64,000 nucleotides of DNA from Paenibacillus uliginis N3/975 (GCF_900177425.1 NZ_LT840184.1:771487-835486); one strand, 5' to 3'. Shown: positions 42,986 to 52,780, counted from the first letter of the stretch. Numbers and translations: made by a program. The notes: generated from the sequence alone by a model not told the origin.

Positions 42986-44062
42986 TTGAAGATAAGAAAT
43001 CTGTTAATCGTACCTGTTGCAGCTATCTTTATGTTATCAGGATGCACCGGGAATATCACCGCTTCTTCGGAGGATATTATGTCTTATGTACTGGAGACGG
43101 ATAATAAGCTCGAAACGTATATGGGCGAAGGAGAACTCAAGATTTTTACGAATGATGAGTTGACTGAGGATGTGTCCTTTAAGGAGTATGCCGGAACTGA
43201 TGGAAAAAGAAAGTTTGTTTCAGTTGATAAATTGCGTGATAAGAAGTCTTACACACTAAATGACGGTAAACAGGTGCTGATGTATGAAGAAGGAAGTAAC
43301 CAGGCTCAATCGATTGACCTTGCAGGCATAGATTTGCCAAGCAACCTGACGCAAAAAGAGCAGCTGACCAGGATGCTCGAAAGCCTGCAAGACCACTATA
43401 CGTATGAAGTGGTGGGAGAGGAAAAATTACTTGGTAAGAATACTTATCATTTAAAGGTAAAAGCCAAGTCGAAGAATTCTCTTTTAGGAGACATGGAGTT
43501 TTGGGTTGATCAAAAAACATGGTTTCTGGTTAAGTCAAATTCTATCTCAGGCGATATCCGTTCTGAAGTGACTTACACATCACTGGATGATTCACCAAGT
43601 TTTGATAGTAATACCTTTACGCTTGACCTGCCTGAAGATGTAGAAATCAAGGCATTGAATACGGAATACCCAACCCATTCAGGAACGCTGGCGGAGGCTG
43701 TTGAAGCACTGGGCCATCCTTTTCTTGTATTCCAGGATTCCGAAGAGAAGATAGATAAAGTGGAATGGAACATCTATGAAGGCGAGCTGAACAGAACAGA
43801 AGTAACCGTTTATTATACCGAGCAGGATATCCCTTCATCGACACTGAGCATTTTTGAAATCCCTAAAGGAGAGGGTGCTAAGATTAAAGGAAATGTGACG
43901 GTACGAGGTATGAAGGGTGAATATATGGAAGACTTACGCGTACTCACCTGGGACGAAGGAAAACTACGCTATTCCATTATGATTGACCATCCGGATATCA
44001 CCAAGGAAGAAATAATCAAAAAAGTAGATAAAATGGAGCTGAGCAGCGGAAGAGAAAGCTAA
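42986..44062 (+). CDS. Lipoprotein with LolA/RseB-like domain
   Basis: 358 residues. Lipobox LSGC at residues 18-21 after a short signal, so it should be anchored outside the membrane. The 40-200 region, with LETYMGEGELKI, YEVVGEEKLLGKNTYHLKV and FWVDQKTWFLVK, is a beta-rich LolA/RseB-like pattern (DUF4367-type proteins of Bacilli are similar). TTG start with AGGAGAAGAG upstream. Third gene of the two-component operon, so it could be a sensory partner of the kinase. The link is inferred. Confidence 0.8.
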   Translation: MKIRNLLIVPVAAIFMLSGCTGNITASSEDIMSYVLETDNKLETYMGEGELKIFTNDELTEDVSFKEYAGTDGKRKFVSVDKLRDKKSYTLNDGKQVLMYEEGSNQAQSIDLAGIDLPSNLTQKEQLTRMLESLQDHYTYEVVGEEKLLGKNTYHLKVKAKSKNSLLGDMEFWVDQKTWFLVKSNSISGDIRSEVTYTSLDDSPSFDSNTFTLDLPEDVEIKALNTEYPTHSGTLAEAVEALGHPFLVFQDSEEKIDKVEWNIYEGELNRTEVTVYYTEQDIPSSTLSIFEIPKGEGAKIKGNVTVRGMKGEYMEDLRVLTWDEGKLRYSIMIDHPDITKEEIIKKVDKMELSSGRES

Positions 44063-44090
44063 AGAAGAAAAAGAGAGAACTGCATCATGT

Positions 44091-44125
44091 GACCCCCACC
44101 AATAAAGCAATTGGTGGGGGTCCTT
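44091..44125. terminator. Terminator between lipoprotein and DUF2515 genes
   Basis: GACCCCCACCAAT/ATTGGTGGGGGTC with a short AAAGC loop. Confidence 0.85.
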
Positions 44126-44138
44126 TGATTTGAATATG

Positions 44139-45497
44139 TTATGGATTCAAGTGCCCGCTCAGATCATGAGCGAATGCCGTTCTCTCCAGCGCAGTGCGGT
44201 GGGCATGGGTCATATCAACCAGAAAAGGGCGAATAGGCTTGCTTAGATGACGCAACATGGTAGGTTCCTGAAACCAATCAAAGCGGGGAATAGGCTCGTA
44301 CTCCGTATCATGCCACACATCTTCAAGGAGCGGGCTGTATAGCTGATGGCCGTTTGTCAGCCACTCTGATTGAAGGAGCTCTTTACTTTCTACAAGTGAG
44401 TTCATAGTTTTATTGCGCTGTGTTGTGAATAGGGCTGGCCAGTATTCCGAGCGTGAGCCCAAATGCGGTGAGCAGTGGACATATTTGAATACGCCGCGGT
44501 AAATATCCTCATATCCAAACAGCATGGCATACAGCGATTTTCCAGCTTTGATCCGGGTTGATGGATCGTCAAAATGCTTCATGGTCAATCCGACTAAAGG
44601 CCGAAGAGGCAGGATGGATTGTTTAAATAAATCATGTCTGCAGCGGGTATCGCCTAATGGAAAAATGATTTGATTCAACCGCGCAAGCTCGTGCAACTGG
44701 AAAGATGGAGCGTCTAATACATTTTTACGGAAATATGGGTGGCGTACGACACGGTTTTCTATATAATTTTGCTCATTGATGATCAAGGCGACAGTCAGCA
44801 GGCTGCTGTTCCGATCGATCCAAAACCGCTCCCAAAATGGAGACATGAATGCCGAAACGTGAAAATAAGGGAGAAGATGAAAGTAGCTTTGTTCCTTCTG
44901 TTTGCTAAATTTATAGAGCAAAAGTTGCGGATAGGCGTCTTGAAATATCAAGGCATTACAACGTTCGAGAAACCGATACAGATGGCTCTTGAACCGGTTG
45001 TCGGTCAAATCGGACATGAGACCGCTCTGCAGGTCGGACATATTCCATCCGGCATTTCTAGAAACCATGTGAGCAAGAAGAGCCCAATGAATCTCTGGAT
45101 AGTCCTCGTAAAACTCGAGATAAGCCCGGGTACGTGTAATGTTGCTTTTATTGGCTTCGGTAACAGCTTCATGAATACGCTGGATGAGAAGATGATCTTG
45201 TGCGGGAAGCTGACCCAGGTTATTTTCGGCCGTTGAATCCCTGAGCAAGGGATCGAACCTCATCGTTTGACCTGCGCGTTCTCGCTGGCATCCTTCGGCA
45301 GTTTTATCCAGCAAACATGTGATACTTCTGGCGGCGCCTTCATTCCAGGCTAGGTCCTTAGGGTAGCGCCGAAGTTCACTGGACGCAATCCAAGCGGCGG
45401 TTAAACCGCCAAATGCTTCAGCAGCAGCACGAGGGACGGAAAACAGCAGTGACCAGATAGACTGGCGACCGGTCTTGAAACCTTTGGAATGGCTCAT
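44139..45497 (-). CDS. DUF2515 (YppC-like) protein
   Basis: 452 residues, soluble apart from a hydrophobic stretch near 15-40. Family-type blocks: NITRTRAYLEFYEDYPEIHWALLAHMVSRNAGWNMSDL and GYEDIYRGVFKYVHCSPHLGSRSEYWPALF. DUF2515 proteins of Bacillales have no known role. GAAAGGAAGGTGC is upstream of the ATG. Confidence 0.82.
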   Translation of the reverse strand: MSHSKGFKTGRQSIWSLLFSVPRAAAEAFGGLTAAWIASSELRRYPKDLAWNEGAARSITCLLDKTAEGCQRERAGQTMRFDPLLRDSTAENNLGQLPAQDHLLIQRIHEAVTEANKSNITRTRAYLEFYEDYPEIHWALLAHMVSRNAGWNMSDLQSGLMSDLTDNRFKSHLYRFLERCNALIFQDAYPQLLLYKFSKQKEQSYFHLLPYFHVSAFMSPFWERFWIDRNSSLLTVALIINEQNYIENRVVRHPYFRKNVLDAPSFQLHELARLNQIIFPLGDTRCRHDLFKQSILPLRPLVGLTMKHFDDPSTRIKAGKSLYAMLFGYEDIYRGVFKYVHCSPHLGSRSEYWPALFTTQRNKTMNSLVESKELLQSEWLTNGHQLYSPLLEDVWHDTEYEPIPRFDWFQEPTMLRHLSKPIRPFLVDMTHAHRTALERTAFAHDLSGHLNP

Positions 45498-45618
45498 AAG
45501 GCACCTTCTTTCCTGAATTTCAGTGATCTTATTGTCAGTATGGCTTTAAAATTTGACTTCCACTCAACATTTTGCTTCACTTAGGGAGAACAAATTCAGA
45601 CGGAAAGGGGAGATTCCC

Positions 45619-45963
45619 ATGGAAAAGATTACATCAGAAGCTGAATTTCAGGTATCGATTCAGTCTCCTAGATTGACGGTTGCTGTATTTAAGGCAGACT
45701 GGTGCGTCGATTGTAAATTTATTGATCCATTTATGCCGGAAGTGGAGAGTAAATATTCCGACCGGTTAACACTGGTGGAAGTTGATGTTGAAGCCGTTGG
45801 TGACGTAAGCCAGCAGCAAAACATTATGGGCATCCCAAGCTTCGTAGCCTACACAGATGGTCGTGAGCTGGTCCGGTTTGTAAATAAGCTGCGCAAGTCA
45901 CGGGAAGAAATTGAAACTTTCCTAGATCGCGCTTTAGAGGTATACGGAACAATCCACAAGTAA
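45619..45963 (+). CDS. Thioredoxin-family protein
   Basis: 114 residues with the redox motif W28-C29-V30-D31-C32 and cis-Pro loop MGIPSF. Active site CVDC differs from thioredoxin CGPC, so the redox potential or partner probably differs. ATG 45619 has AAAGGGGAG 7 nt upstream; a longer ORF start at 45553 has none. Terminator behind. Confidence 0.9.
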   Translation: MEKITSEAEFQVSIQSPRLTVAVFKADWCVDCKFIDPFMPEVESKYSDRLTLVEVDVEAVGDVSQQQNIMGIPSFVAYTDGRELVRFVNKLRKSREEIETFLDRALEVYGTIHK

Positions 45964-45970
45964 TTACATC

Positions 45971-46010
45971 ACACCGCTGACCGTTTACACGGGCAGCGGT
46001 GTTTTGTTTT
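45971..46010 (+). terminator. Terminator of the thioredoxin-like gene
   Basis: ACACCGCTG/CAGCGGTGT stem, then TTTGTTTTT. Confidence 0.87.
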
Positions 46011-46150
46011 TGAACATTTTGTCACAATCAGTCTATATCGAATCCAGTGAATCAGTTATAATATATGTTGGACTGTCATTTAGTAGCTGTGAAAGGCAGT
46101 AAGCAATGTTAGATTAGTAATTATTATGAATACGGTCAGCAGGTGAAATC

Positions 46151-47119
46151 GTGAATAATAAACAATTAAAATGGCTTAGTTACTTGACGTGTCTGGTCAT
46201 GTTTCTGGCAACCTTTGGCGGTATGGTCGTAACTAAAACCGGTTCGGGCATGGGGTGCGGACAGGAGTGGCCTTTGTGTAACGGCAAGTTTGTTCCCGCT
46301 TACACATTGTCATCCATGATAGAGTACTCCCACCGTGCTATCAGCGGAATGGCCGGCTTGTCGGCTCTTGCTTCTTTGATTGCGTTCTGGAAGTTTAAGC
46401 GCGAGCGCCGTGACCTCGTTACATATGCGGTCCTGACCTCCATATTTGTCATTCTTCAAGCAATTATGGGCGCAATGGCTGTTATGAAGCCGCAATCCGC
46501 AGCTGTGATGGCGTTGCATTTCGGATTCTCCCTTGTTGCGTTCGCAAGCTCTGTCATGCTTGCATTAGGTATGCGCAGAATTGAGCAGACCAAAGAGTCT
46601 GGTAGGCTCGAACAGCTGCCTCGGGTGAGCAAGTCATTCCGTAATTTGGTCTGGGCTACAACGATATATTCCTATATCGTCGTGTACATCGGTGCGTTTG
46701 TCAGTCACACCGATTCGAGGGAAGGCTGTTCGGGGTGGCCGCTGTGCAACGGCGAGATCATACCAGAGCTTTCCGGTGGAGTAGGTATTGCATTTATGCA
46801 TAGAGTTGCAGCTGCACTTCTGCTTATCGTGGTCGCGATCATGGGGCATTTTGCATTTTGGCGTAACCGGGATAACCGTGAAATTCAAATGCTTGGAGTC
46901 GCCGCAGTGACGCTCTGTTTACTGCAAGTTCTGAGCGGTCCACTGCTGATGGCAACGATGCATAATGAAGAACTGTATATTTTTGCAGCTTTGGGACATA
47001 CACTGCTTATTTCTGTGTTATTTGGAGTTTTATGTTATTTAAGTGTAAGGGCATGGCAGTTAAGCAAGCTTGAAGCACCACTTAGTGAAGAGTCAATCCC
47101 TTTCAACAATAGAGTATAA
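46151..47119 (+). CDS. ctaA: Heme A synthase (CtaA/COX15)
   Basis: 322 residues and about eight membrane helices. Oxidises heme O to heme A for cytochrome oxidase. Conserved histidines lie in YSHRAISG, LHFGFSL, VSHTDSR and FMHRVAAA, and two Cys-containing loops read GCGQEWPLCNG and GCSGWPLCNG, the pair typical of Bacillus CtaA. GTG start preceded by GCAGGTGA. TATAAT lies at about 46059. Functionally paired with ctaB at 26538. Confidence 0.94.
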   Translation: MNNKQLKWLSYLTCLVMFLATFGGMVVTKTGSGMGCGQEWPLCNGKFVPAYTLSSMIEYSHRAISGMAGLSALASLIAFWKFKRERRDLVTYAVLTSIFVILQAIMGAMAVMKPQSAAVMALHFGFSLVAFASSVMLALGMRRIEQTKESGRLEQLPRVSKSFRNLVWATTIYSYIVVYIGAFVSHTDSREGCSGWPLCNGEIIPELSGGVGIAFMHRVAAALLLIVVAIMGHFAFWRNRDNREIQMLGVAAVTLCLLQVLSGPLLMATMHNEELYIFAALGHTLLISVLFGVLCYLSVRAWQLSKLEAPLSEESIPFNNRV

Positions 47120-47200
47120 ATCGTTGATTTATCATAATCATTTCTACAAAGTCCACGGGCAAGCTGTTCGGGGATTTTGTTGTATCGGGGGGAAGCTGTG

Positions 47201-48976
47201 AATTATCAAAATGTACGCCAATGGCTGGAAACGCTGGGAAAAGAAAAAGATCTGGCTGTGATTGAAGCACCAGTCGATCCATATCTGGAGCTGGCAGAAA
47301 TTCATCGCCGCGTTATTGAAGAAGGCGGCCCAGCTCTTCTGTTTACCAATGTAAAGGGGACACCGTATCCTGTGGCTACCAACCTATTTGGTACACCGAG
47401 ACGGGTTGATCTGGCGTTCGGCCCACGGCCTGAACAACTGATAAAATCGCTTATCGGCGCTACTGAAACGCTGCTTCCTCCTACAATGTCCGCGTTGTGG
47501 AATGAACGGGGGCTTATTAAGGACATTTTAAAGATAGGAATGAAAACGGTGCCTGAGCAGGAAGCGCCTGTTCTGGCGGTTAAGTTTACCGAAAATCCGT
47601 TGAAGGATCTGCCGAAGGTAACCAGCTGGCAAGCGGACGGTGGGCCTTTCATCACCTTGCCGCTGGTGTATACGGAAAGCCCTTCGAATCCAAAAGATCA
47701 TAATCTGGGCATGTACCGGATTCAGCTTTATGATGACCAGACGACAGGAGTCCACTGGCAGATTCATAAAGGCGGCGGTTTCCATTACTATGAAGCTGAA
47801 CAGCAGAACCAGCCTCTGCCAGTTTCTGTCTTTATTGGTGGCCCTCCGGCGCTAATTGCTTCAGCGATTGCTCCTGTTCCAGAGCATTTACCTGAACTGT
47901 TACTGGCATCGTTGATTCTCGGGGGGAAGCTTCCAATGACGGATAATCCGCTTGGAGGCCACCGTATCCCTGCTGAGGTGGAATTTGCGATTCAAGGACT
48001 TGTTCCGCCGTATGAACGTAGGCTCGAGGGGCCTTTTGGCGATCATTACGGTTACTACTCGTTAGCACATGATTTCCCAGTATTTCATGTTAAACATATG
48101 TGGCGCCGAAAGGACGCCATCTTCCCGGCTACCATCTTAGGAAAACCGCGACAGGAGGATTACTATCTCGGTAATTTCCTGCAGCAGCTGCTCTCGCCGG
48201 CTTTCCCGATGATCATGCCTTCAGTACGTTCGTTATGGACATATGCAGAAACAGGCTTTCACGCCCTTACGGCTGCTGTTGTCCGTGAAAGCTATTCGCG
48301 GGAGGCGTTGGTATCGGCTTTTCGAATTTTGGGTGAAGGACAGCTTTCTTTAACCAAGTTTCTCATGCTGACGAATCGTCCGCTTGATCTTTCTGATTTT
48401 ACCGAAACACTTGAAGCTGTATTGGAACGGTTTAATCCGACCACAGATTTGTTCATATTTAATAAAACATCTCATGATACGCTGGATTATACTGGTGAGA
48501 AGCTGAACCACGGCAGCAAGGCTGTCATGATGGGCATTGGCCAGCCGATTCGTGAGCTTCCACGCACTTATGAAGATGGGGATATTCCGGGGATCGATCA
48601 GGTCATTCCCTATTGCAGAGGCTGTCTTGTCGTCTCGGGCGCATCATACGAAAGGGAGCCTAGTCTTGCTGAACGGGTGATGCACCATATGGACAGTCGG
48701 AACACAGCTTGGCCGATGATTGTATTGGTGGACGATGCTGCTGAGGTGTCTGCTACGCAGACTTCCTTCTTGTGGTCCGTATTTACCCGCTTCAACCCGG
48801 CTACCGACATTTTTGCGGCTGCAGAGGTTCGCGATCATCACCTGTCCTACAAGCTCCCGCTTGTCATTGATGCACGCATGAAGCCAGGCTATCCGGATGT
48901 GTTGATCCCACGGGAAGATATTGTAGAAATCGTGGACAAGCGTTGGAAACAATATTTCGGAAAAACCACGGTGTAG
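47201..48976 (+). CDS. UbiD-family decarboxylase
   Basis: 591 residues. UbiD-type prenylated-FMN decarboxylases remove the carboxylate of aromatic acids. Visible blocks: DNPLGGHRIPAEVEFAIQGL, EGPFGDHYGYYS and FHVKHMWRRKDAIFPATILG. In this window the futalosine gene mqnE occurs, and menaquinone by that route needs a UbiD-like decarboxylase, so that role is plausible but inferred. GTG 47201 has GGGGGGAAG 7 nt upstream; TTG 47177 is the longer alternative. No UbiX gene is nearby. Confidence 0.85.
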   Translation, partial: NYQNVRQWLETLGKEKDLAVIEAPVDPYLELAEIHRRVIEEGGPALLFTNVKGTPYPVATNLFGTPRRVDLAFGPRPEQLIKSLIGATETLLPPTMSALWNERGLIKDILKIGMKTVPEQEAPVLAVKFTENPLKDLPKVTSWQADGGPFITLPLVYTESPSNPKDHNLGMYRIQLYDDQTTGVHWQIHKGGGFHYYEAEQQNQPLPVSVFIGGPPALIASAIAPVPEHLPELLLASLILGGKLPMTDNPLGGHRIPAEVEFAIQGLVPPYERRLEGPFGDHYGYYSLAHDFPVFHVKHMWRRKDAIFPATILGKPRQEDYYLGNFLQQLLSPAFPMIMPSVRSLWTYAETGFHALTAAVVRESYSREALVSAFRILGEGQLSLTKFLMLTNRPLDLSDFTETLEAVLERFNPTTDLFIFNKTSHDTLDYTGEKLNHGSKAVMMGIGQPIRELPRTYEDGDIPGIDQVIPYCRGCLVVSGASYEREPSLAERVMHHMDSRNTAWPMIVLVDDAAEVSATQTSFLWSVFTRFNPATDIFAAAEVRDHHLSYKLPLVIDARMKPGYPDVLIPREDIVEIVDKRWKQYFGKTTV

Positions 48977-49018
48977 AAGTATCAAAGCTCCAGAACTTGA
49001 CGCTTAGGGGGGAAAGCC

Positions 49019-49753
49019 ATGCTTCGAATTTTGCTCGGGGAACCGCCCCGAAAAAATGAGGGTCTGCTTAAAGACGCCATTGAAACGATGTTGAAGACAA
49101 CCCAGCTTTTGCAAAGAGAGATTGAGAAAAATCAGGATCCAACGCATGACTTTCGCAAGCTTGAGATATGGATCCGTGGCTTGATTGGATCATTGGATGA
49201 GCTGGAGCAGAGCTGGTTCGCGGCATGTCATTTCCGTAAATCGGTAAAGGCCGGGTATGTTGATGACATGTCGATCCAGGAACAAGGGGAATATGCTCGT
49301 TACGTGTATTTTTATAAGGACGGATTTATCCGGGTGTTCTCCATTCTTGATAAACTCGGGACAGTGCTGAATGATTTGTATGATCTTCATACGTCCAAGG
49401 TTAAGGCTCATTTTTCATATTTCACAGTGCTTCGCCAGTTTAGGTATTTAAAATATCACGATGAATTGGTGGACAAGCTCGAAGGTATTAAGAACCACTA
49501 TAAGTCATCCCTAAGTGTTCTTCGCAAACGACGCAATGCGGAAATTCATTACATGAACTCTGAGATGCAGGATGATCTGTGGCAGCGGCACCAAGGACTT
49601 AACGATAGGGTGGGGCTGGAAGATATGGATAAGCATCTGGACGATTTGAATCAAGGACTTGATATGGTATGCAAAACGCTGGCCGTTTCATTTCATTACA
49701 CAAACGATCTTTGGGCAGCAAAAGGCGTTAGTTCTAAGCGTATGAACCTATAA
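49019..49753 (+). CDS. HEPN-like protein (Cthe_2314 type)
   Basis: 244 residues, all helical. RKRRNAEIHYMN at about 175-186 contains an R-x4-H motif (RNAEIH), the mark of HEPN domains, and the protein resembles the Cthe_2314-like HEPN group. HEPN proteins are often RNases in defence or toxin-antitoxin pairs, but no antitoxin or nucleotidyltransferase gene lies beside it. GGGGGGAAAG before ATG. It follows the UbiD gene by 42 bp. Confidence 0.65.
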   Translation: MLRILLGEPPRKNEGLLKDAIETMLKTTQLLQREIEKNQDPTHDFRKLEIWIRGLIGSLDELEQSWFAACHFRKSVKAGYVDDMSIQEQGEYARYVYFYKDGFIRVFSILDKLGTVLNDLYDLHTSKVKAHFSYFTVLRQFRYLKYHDELVDKLEGIKNHYKSSLSVLRKRRNAEIHYMNSEMQDDLWQRHQGLNDRVGLEDMDKHLDDLNQGLDMVCKTLAVSFHYTNDLWAAKGVSSKRMNL

Positions 49754-49760
49754 ATTCCTT

Positions 49761-49789
49761 TTGACAAACGTGTGAAAAGAAACTATACT
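49761..49789 (+). promoter_or_regulatory. Sigma-A promoter of the met operon
   Basis: Perfect TTGACA (49761-49766), 17-bp spacer, TATACT (49784-49789). Confidence 0.9.
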
Positions 49790-49849
49790 AACAATTGCAT
49801 TCCTTGATCTGTTTTTTTAAGTAAATCAAATTATAATTTCATATCGATG

Positions 49850-49999
49850 TTTTCTTATCGAGAGAGGCGGAGGGACAGGCCCGATGAAGCCCAGCAACCG
49901 ATTCCAGTGCACAGCCAACCTGGCTGAAGCGCAAGGAATGTCATGGTGCTAATTCCTTCAAAACTGCGGACAATATGGCAGTTTTGACAGATGAGAAAA
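49850..49999 (+). ncRNA. SAM-I riboswitch (S-box)
   Basis: Classic S-box features: P1 strands TTTTCTTATC and GATGAGAAAA, the AGAGAGGCGGAGGGACAGGC block, GATGAAGCCCAGCAACC, the TGGTGCTAATTCC element and a final GACAGATGAGAAAAG. It lies between a perfect promoter and metN, with a terminator at 50018-50066. Binding of SAM should favour the terminator and shut off methionine uptake. Confidence 0.97.
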
Positions 50000-50017
50000 G
50001 GCATTCGTCTTTACGTA

Positions 50018-50066
50018 AAGAGAGCCCTTTTTGATTCTGCAAAGAGAGGGCTCTTTTATTTTTCGA
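50018..50066 (+). terminator. Riboswitch-controlled terminator
   Basis: AAGAGAGCCCT/AGGGCTCTTTT stem with a long loop and T-rich tail, 39 bp before metN. Confidence 0.9.
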
Positions 50067-50104
50067 TAAAAGATGTGAAAAATTAAGAATAGGAGGAACT
50101 GGGA

Positions 50105-51121
50105 TTGATCGAACTTAAGCGATTGACGAAGCAGTACGGAAAAGCCGGAACGTTGACCACAGCCTTGTCCGAATTGAATCTGTCGATTGAAAAAGGTGAA
50201 ATATTCGGAGTGATCGGACATTCTGGTGCCGGCAAGAGCACACTGATACGTTGTATTAACTTGCTGGAACGGCCAACCTCCGGTGAGGTATGGGTTAACG
50301 GGGTTAACCTGACGGGTCTTGGCAATAAGCAGCTACAAGGAGAGCGCCGCAAGATAGGAATGATATTTCAGCATTTTAATCTGCTCTCTTCAGCAACGGT
50401 ATTTGATAATATTGCGTTTCCGCTGCGTTTAATCAAGACACCCAAGTCAGAGATTGAACGGAAAGTGAGTGAACTGCTGGCTCTGGTCGGGCTGGAAGCT
50501 CACCGGAACAAATTCCCTTCGCAGTTATCCGGGGGACAGAAACAGAGAGTCGGTATTGCAAGGGCGCTGGCTAGCGATCCGGAAGTGCTACTCTGTGACG
50601 AAGCGACCTCTGCATTGGATCCGCAGACTACCGATTCCATTCTCAGATTGCTGTTGGATATTAACCAGCACTTTAACTTAACGATCGTTCTTATTACTCA
50701 CGAGATGCACGTTATCCAGAGTATTTGTGACCGGGTTGCGGTGATTCACCAAGGTGGCATTGTAGAGCAGGGGCCTGTGACGGAAGTGTTCCTGAAACCT
50801 AAACATGAAGTGACAAGGGAGTTTATCCGAAATGAAACGGATAGCGGAGAAGCATTGAGGCTCGCTATTCATGCTCCTCATACCGAGTCATCTCGCGCAG
50901 CAAAAATCACTTTTTTGGGTTCGAAAACATACGAATCCACTCTTTCTCAAACGGTGCGCGAAACTGGGGTAGCTTTTGCGATTTTGCAAGGTACCATTTC
51001 TACGATCAAGCATACGCCATATGGCCAGTTGATCGTCCGATTTGAAGGGGATAAGCCGGCTATTGATCTGACCATTCAGAAGTTGCAGGAACAAGGGCTT
51101 GACGTGGAGGTGATGGACTGA
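50105..51121 (+). CDS. metN: Methionine ABC transporter, ATP-binding protein
   Basis: 338 residues. Walker A GHSGAGKST (38-46), signature LSGGQKQR, Walker B LLCDEATSALD, H-loop ITHEMH, and a C-terminal NIL/ACT regulatory domain (about 265-335) that senses methionine in MetN. TTG start with AGGAGGAACTGG upstream. First gene of the S-box operon; its stop overlaps metI by one base. Confidence 0.97.
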   Translation: MIELKRLTKQYGKAGTLTTALSELNLSIEKGEIFGVIGHSGAGKSTLIRCINLLERPTSGEVWVNGVNLTGLGNKQLQGERRKIGMIFQHFNLLSSATVFDNIAFPLRLIKTPKSEIERKVSELLALVGLEAHRNKFPSQLSGGQKQRVGIARALASDPEVLLCDEATSALDPQTTDSILRLLLDINQHFNLTIVLITHEMHVIQSICDRVAVIHQGGIVEQGPVTEVFLKPKHEVTREFIRNETDSGEALRLAIHAPHTESSRAAKITFLGSKTYESTLSQTVRETGVAFAILQGTISTIKHTPYGQLIVRFEGDKPAIDLTIQKLQEQGLDVEVMD

Positions 51122-51789
51122 TGTTCGGACTTGATTTTTCCGAGGTGAACTGGGAAGAGATCATCACGGCAACACTGGATACACTCCGAATGCTGGCTTC
51201 ATCGGCTTTGTTTACGATTCTAATCGGCCTGCCGCTCGGTGTGCTGTTATATATGGCGGCACGATCTTCATCAGGATGGGTGCGCTTCGGATATTCCATC
51301 ATATCATTTATCGTCAATGTTCTTCGTTCCGTACCATTTATTATATTGATTGTCGCAATGATTCCGATTACGAAATCAATTGTAGGTGTATCCTATGGGG
51401 TTCTCGGAACGATTCCACCGCTTGTTATTGGAGCGGCTCCATTCTTCGCACGACTCGTGGAAACCTCACTGAATGAAGTAGATAAAGGTGTAATCGAAGC
51501 GGCGCATGCGATGGGTTCATCTACACGTCAGGTCATCTGGCGGGTGCTGCTGCCAGAAGCGCGTCCAGGCCTACTTGCATCAATCACGATTACGATCGTT
51601 ACGCTCGTCTCTTACACGGCGATGTCAGGACTGGTAGGCGGCGGTGGTCTGGGTGATCTGGCCATTAGATATGGTTACCACCGCTATGAAACCGAAGTTA
51701 TGATTGTGGCTGTCGTCTTGATGGTGCTGCTCGTGCAGCTGCTGCAGATGGCAGGCGATCGTCTGGTACGGCATTTCACAAGAAAATAA
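51121..51789 (+). CDS. metI: Methionine ABC transporter, permease
   Basis: 222 residues, five membrane helices. The EAA loop motif VIEAAHAMGSSTRQVIWRVLLPEA contacts MetN. Start codon overlaps the metN stop (TGATG), showing coupling. Confidence 0.97.
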   Translation: MFGLDFSEVNWEEIITATLDTLRMLASSALFTILIGLPLGVLLYMAARSSSGWVRFGYSIISFIVNVLRSVPFIILIVAMIPITKSIVGVSYGVLGTIPPLVIGAAPFFARLVETSLNEVDKGVIEAAHAMGSSTRQVIWRVLLPEARPGLLASITITIVTLVSYTAMSGLVGGGGLGDLAIRYGYHRYETEVMIVAVVLMVLLVQLLQMAGDRLVRHFTRK

Positions 51790-51857
51790 CCTAATTATGC
51801 CTGATAGCAAGACAAGATATAAATAATTTATAATTCATGATTTGGAGGGAGAGTAAG

Positions 51858-52673
51858 ATGAAGAAAAAGTTGTTATTGGGATTGCTCAGTTTGTCATTGG
51901 TAGTAGTTTTAGGAGCTTGTGGGGATAAGGCAGCAGAAAATGGCGGTAAGGAAGGTCTGACGATTAAAGTTGGTGCATCACCAAAACCGCATTCCGAGAT
52001 TTTGGAGCATATTAAGCCGGCACTTGAGAAAGAAGGCGTCAAGCTTGAAATAGTAGAGTTTACGGATTACGTGCTTCCGAATCAGCAGGTAGATCAGAAG
52101 CAAATTGATGCTAACTTCTTCCAACATAAGCCTTATATGGACAGTGAAGTGAAACAACGTGATATGGATCTTGTGTCCGTAGTAGCTGTTCATGTTGAAC
52201 CTTTGGGGGCTTACTCCAAAAAGATCAAGTCAGTAGATGAACTGAAGGATGGCGCAGTGGTTGCAATTCCGAACGATCCTACCAATGGCGGACGTGCGCT
52301 TACATTGCTGGCCAAAAATGGTCTGATCAAGCTGCAGGATGAGAACAAGCTGGAATCCACAGCAAAAGATATCACAGAAAATCCGAAAAATCTGGTGATA
52401 AAAGAAGTAGAAGCGGCTATGCTGCCACGTATGTTGGATGAGATGGACATGGCGATCATTAACACGAACTATGCTCTCGAAGCAGGTCTTGATCCTACGA
52501 AGGACGCAATCTTCATCGAGGATAAAGATAATCCTTATGCAAACATTCTTACAGCACGCTCGGATAGTAAAGATTCCGAAGCGATTCAGAAATTAGCTAA
52601 AGCACTGACTTCGGACGATGTGAAGAAATTTATTGAAGAAGAATATAAAGGTGCGGTTATTCCTGCCTTCTAA
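51858..52673 (+). CDS. metQ: Methionine-binding lipoprotein
   Basis: 271 residues. Signal and lipobox LGAC (about 17-20), then a NlpA/MetQ binding domain with KVGASPKPHSEIL and DANFFQHKPYMDSE. Captures methionine outside the cell and passes it to MetNI. ATG 51858 has GGAGGGAG 6 nt upstream; the longer start at 51837 is rejected. Confidence 0.97.
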   Translation: MKKKLLLGLLSLSLVVVLGACGDKAAENGGKEGLTIKVGASPKPHSEILEHIKPALEKEGVKLEIVEFTDYVLPNQQVDQKQIDANFFQHKPYMDSEVKQRDMDLVSVVAVHVEPLGAYSKKIKSVDELKDGAVVAIPNDPTNGGRALTLLAKNGLIKLQDENKLESTAKDITENPKNLVIKEVEAAMLPRMLDEMDMAIINTNYALEAGLDPTKDAIFIEDKDNPYANILTARSDSKDSEAIQKLAKALTSDDVKKFIEEEYKGAVIPAF

Positions 52674-52740
52674 GAAAGAAAAGGATATGCCCCAAAAGTT
52701 AGATTTTTAAATAAGTATTAGAGGCATCTCTAATAAAAGA

Positions 52741-52780
52741 AAAAGCAGGCCATCCATCCTTGGGTGGCCTGCTTTAATTT
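52741..52780 (+). terminator. Terminator of the met operon
   Basis: AAAGCAGGCCATCCA pairs with TGGGTGGCCTGCTTT; AATTTT follows. Confidence 0.85.
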
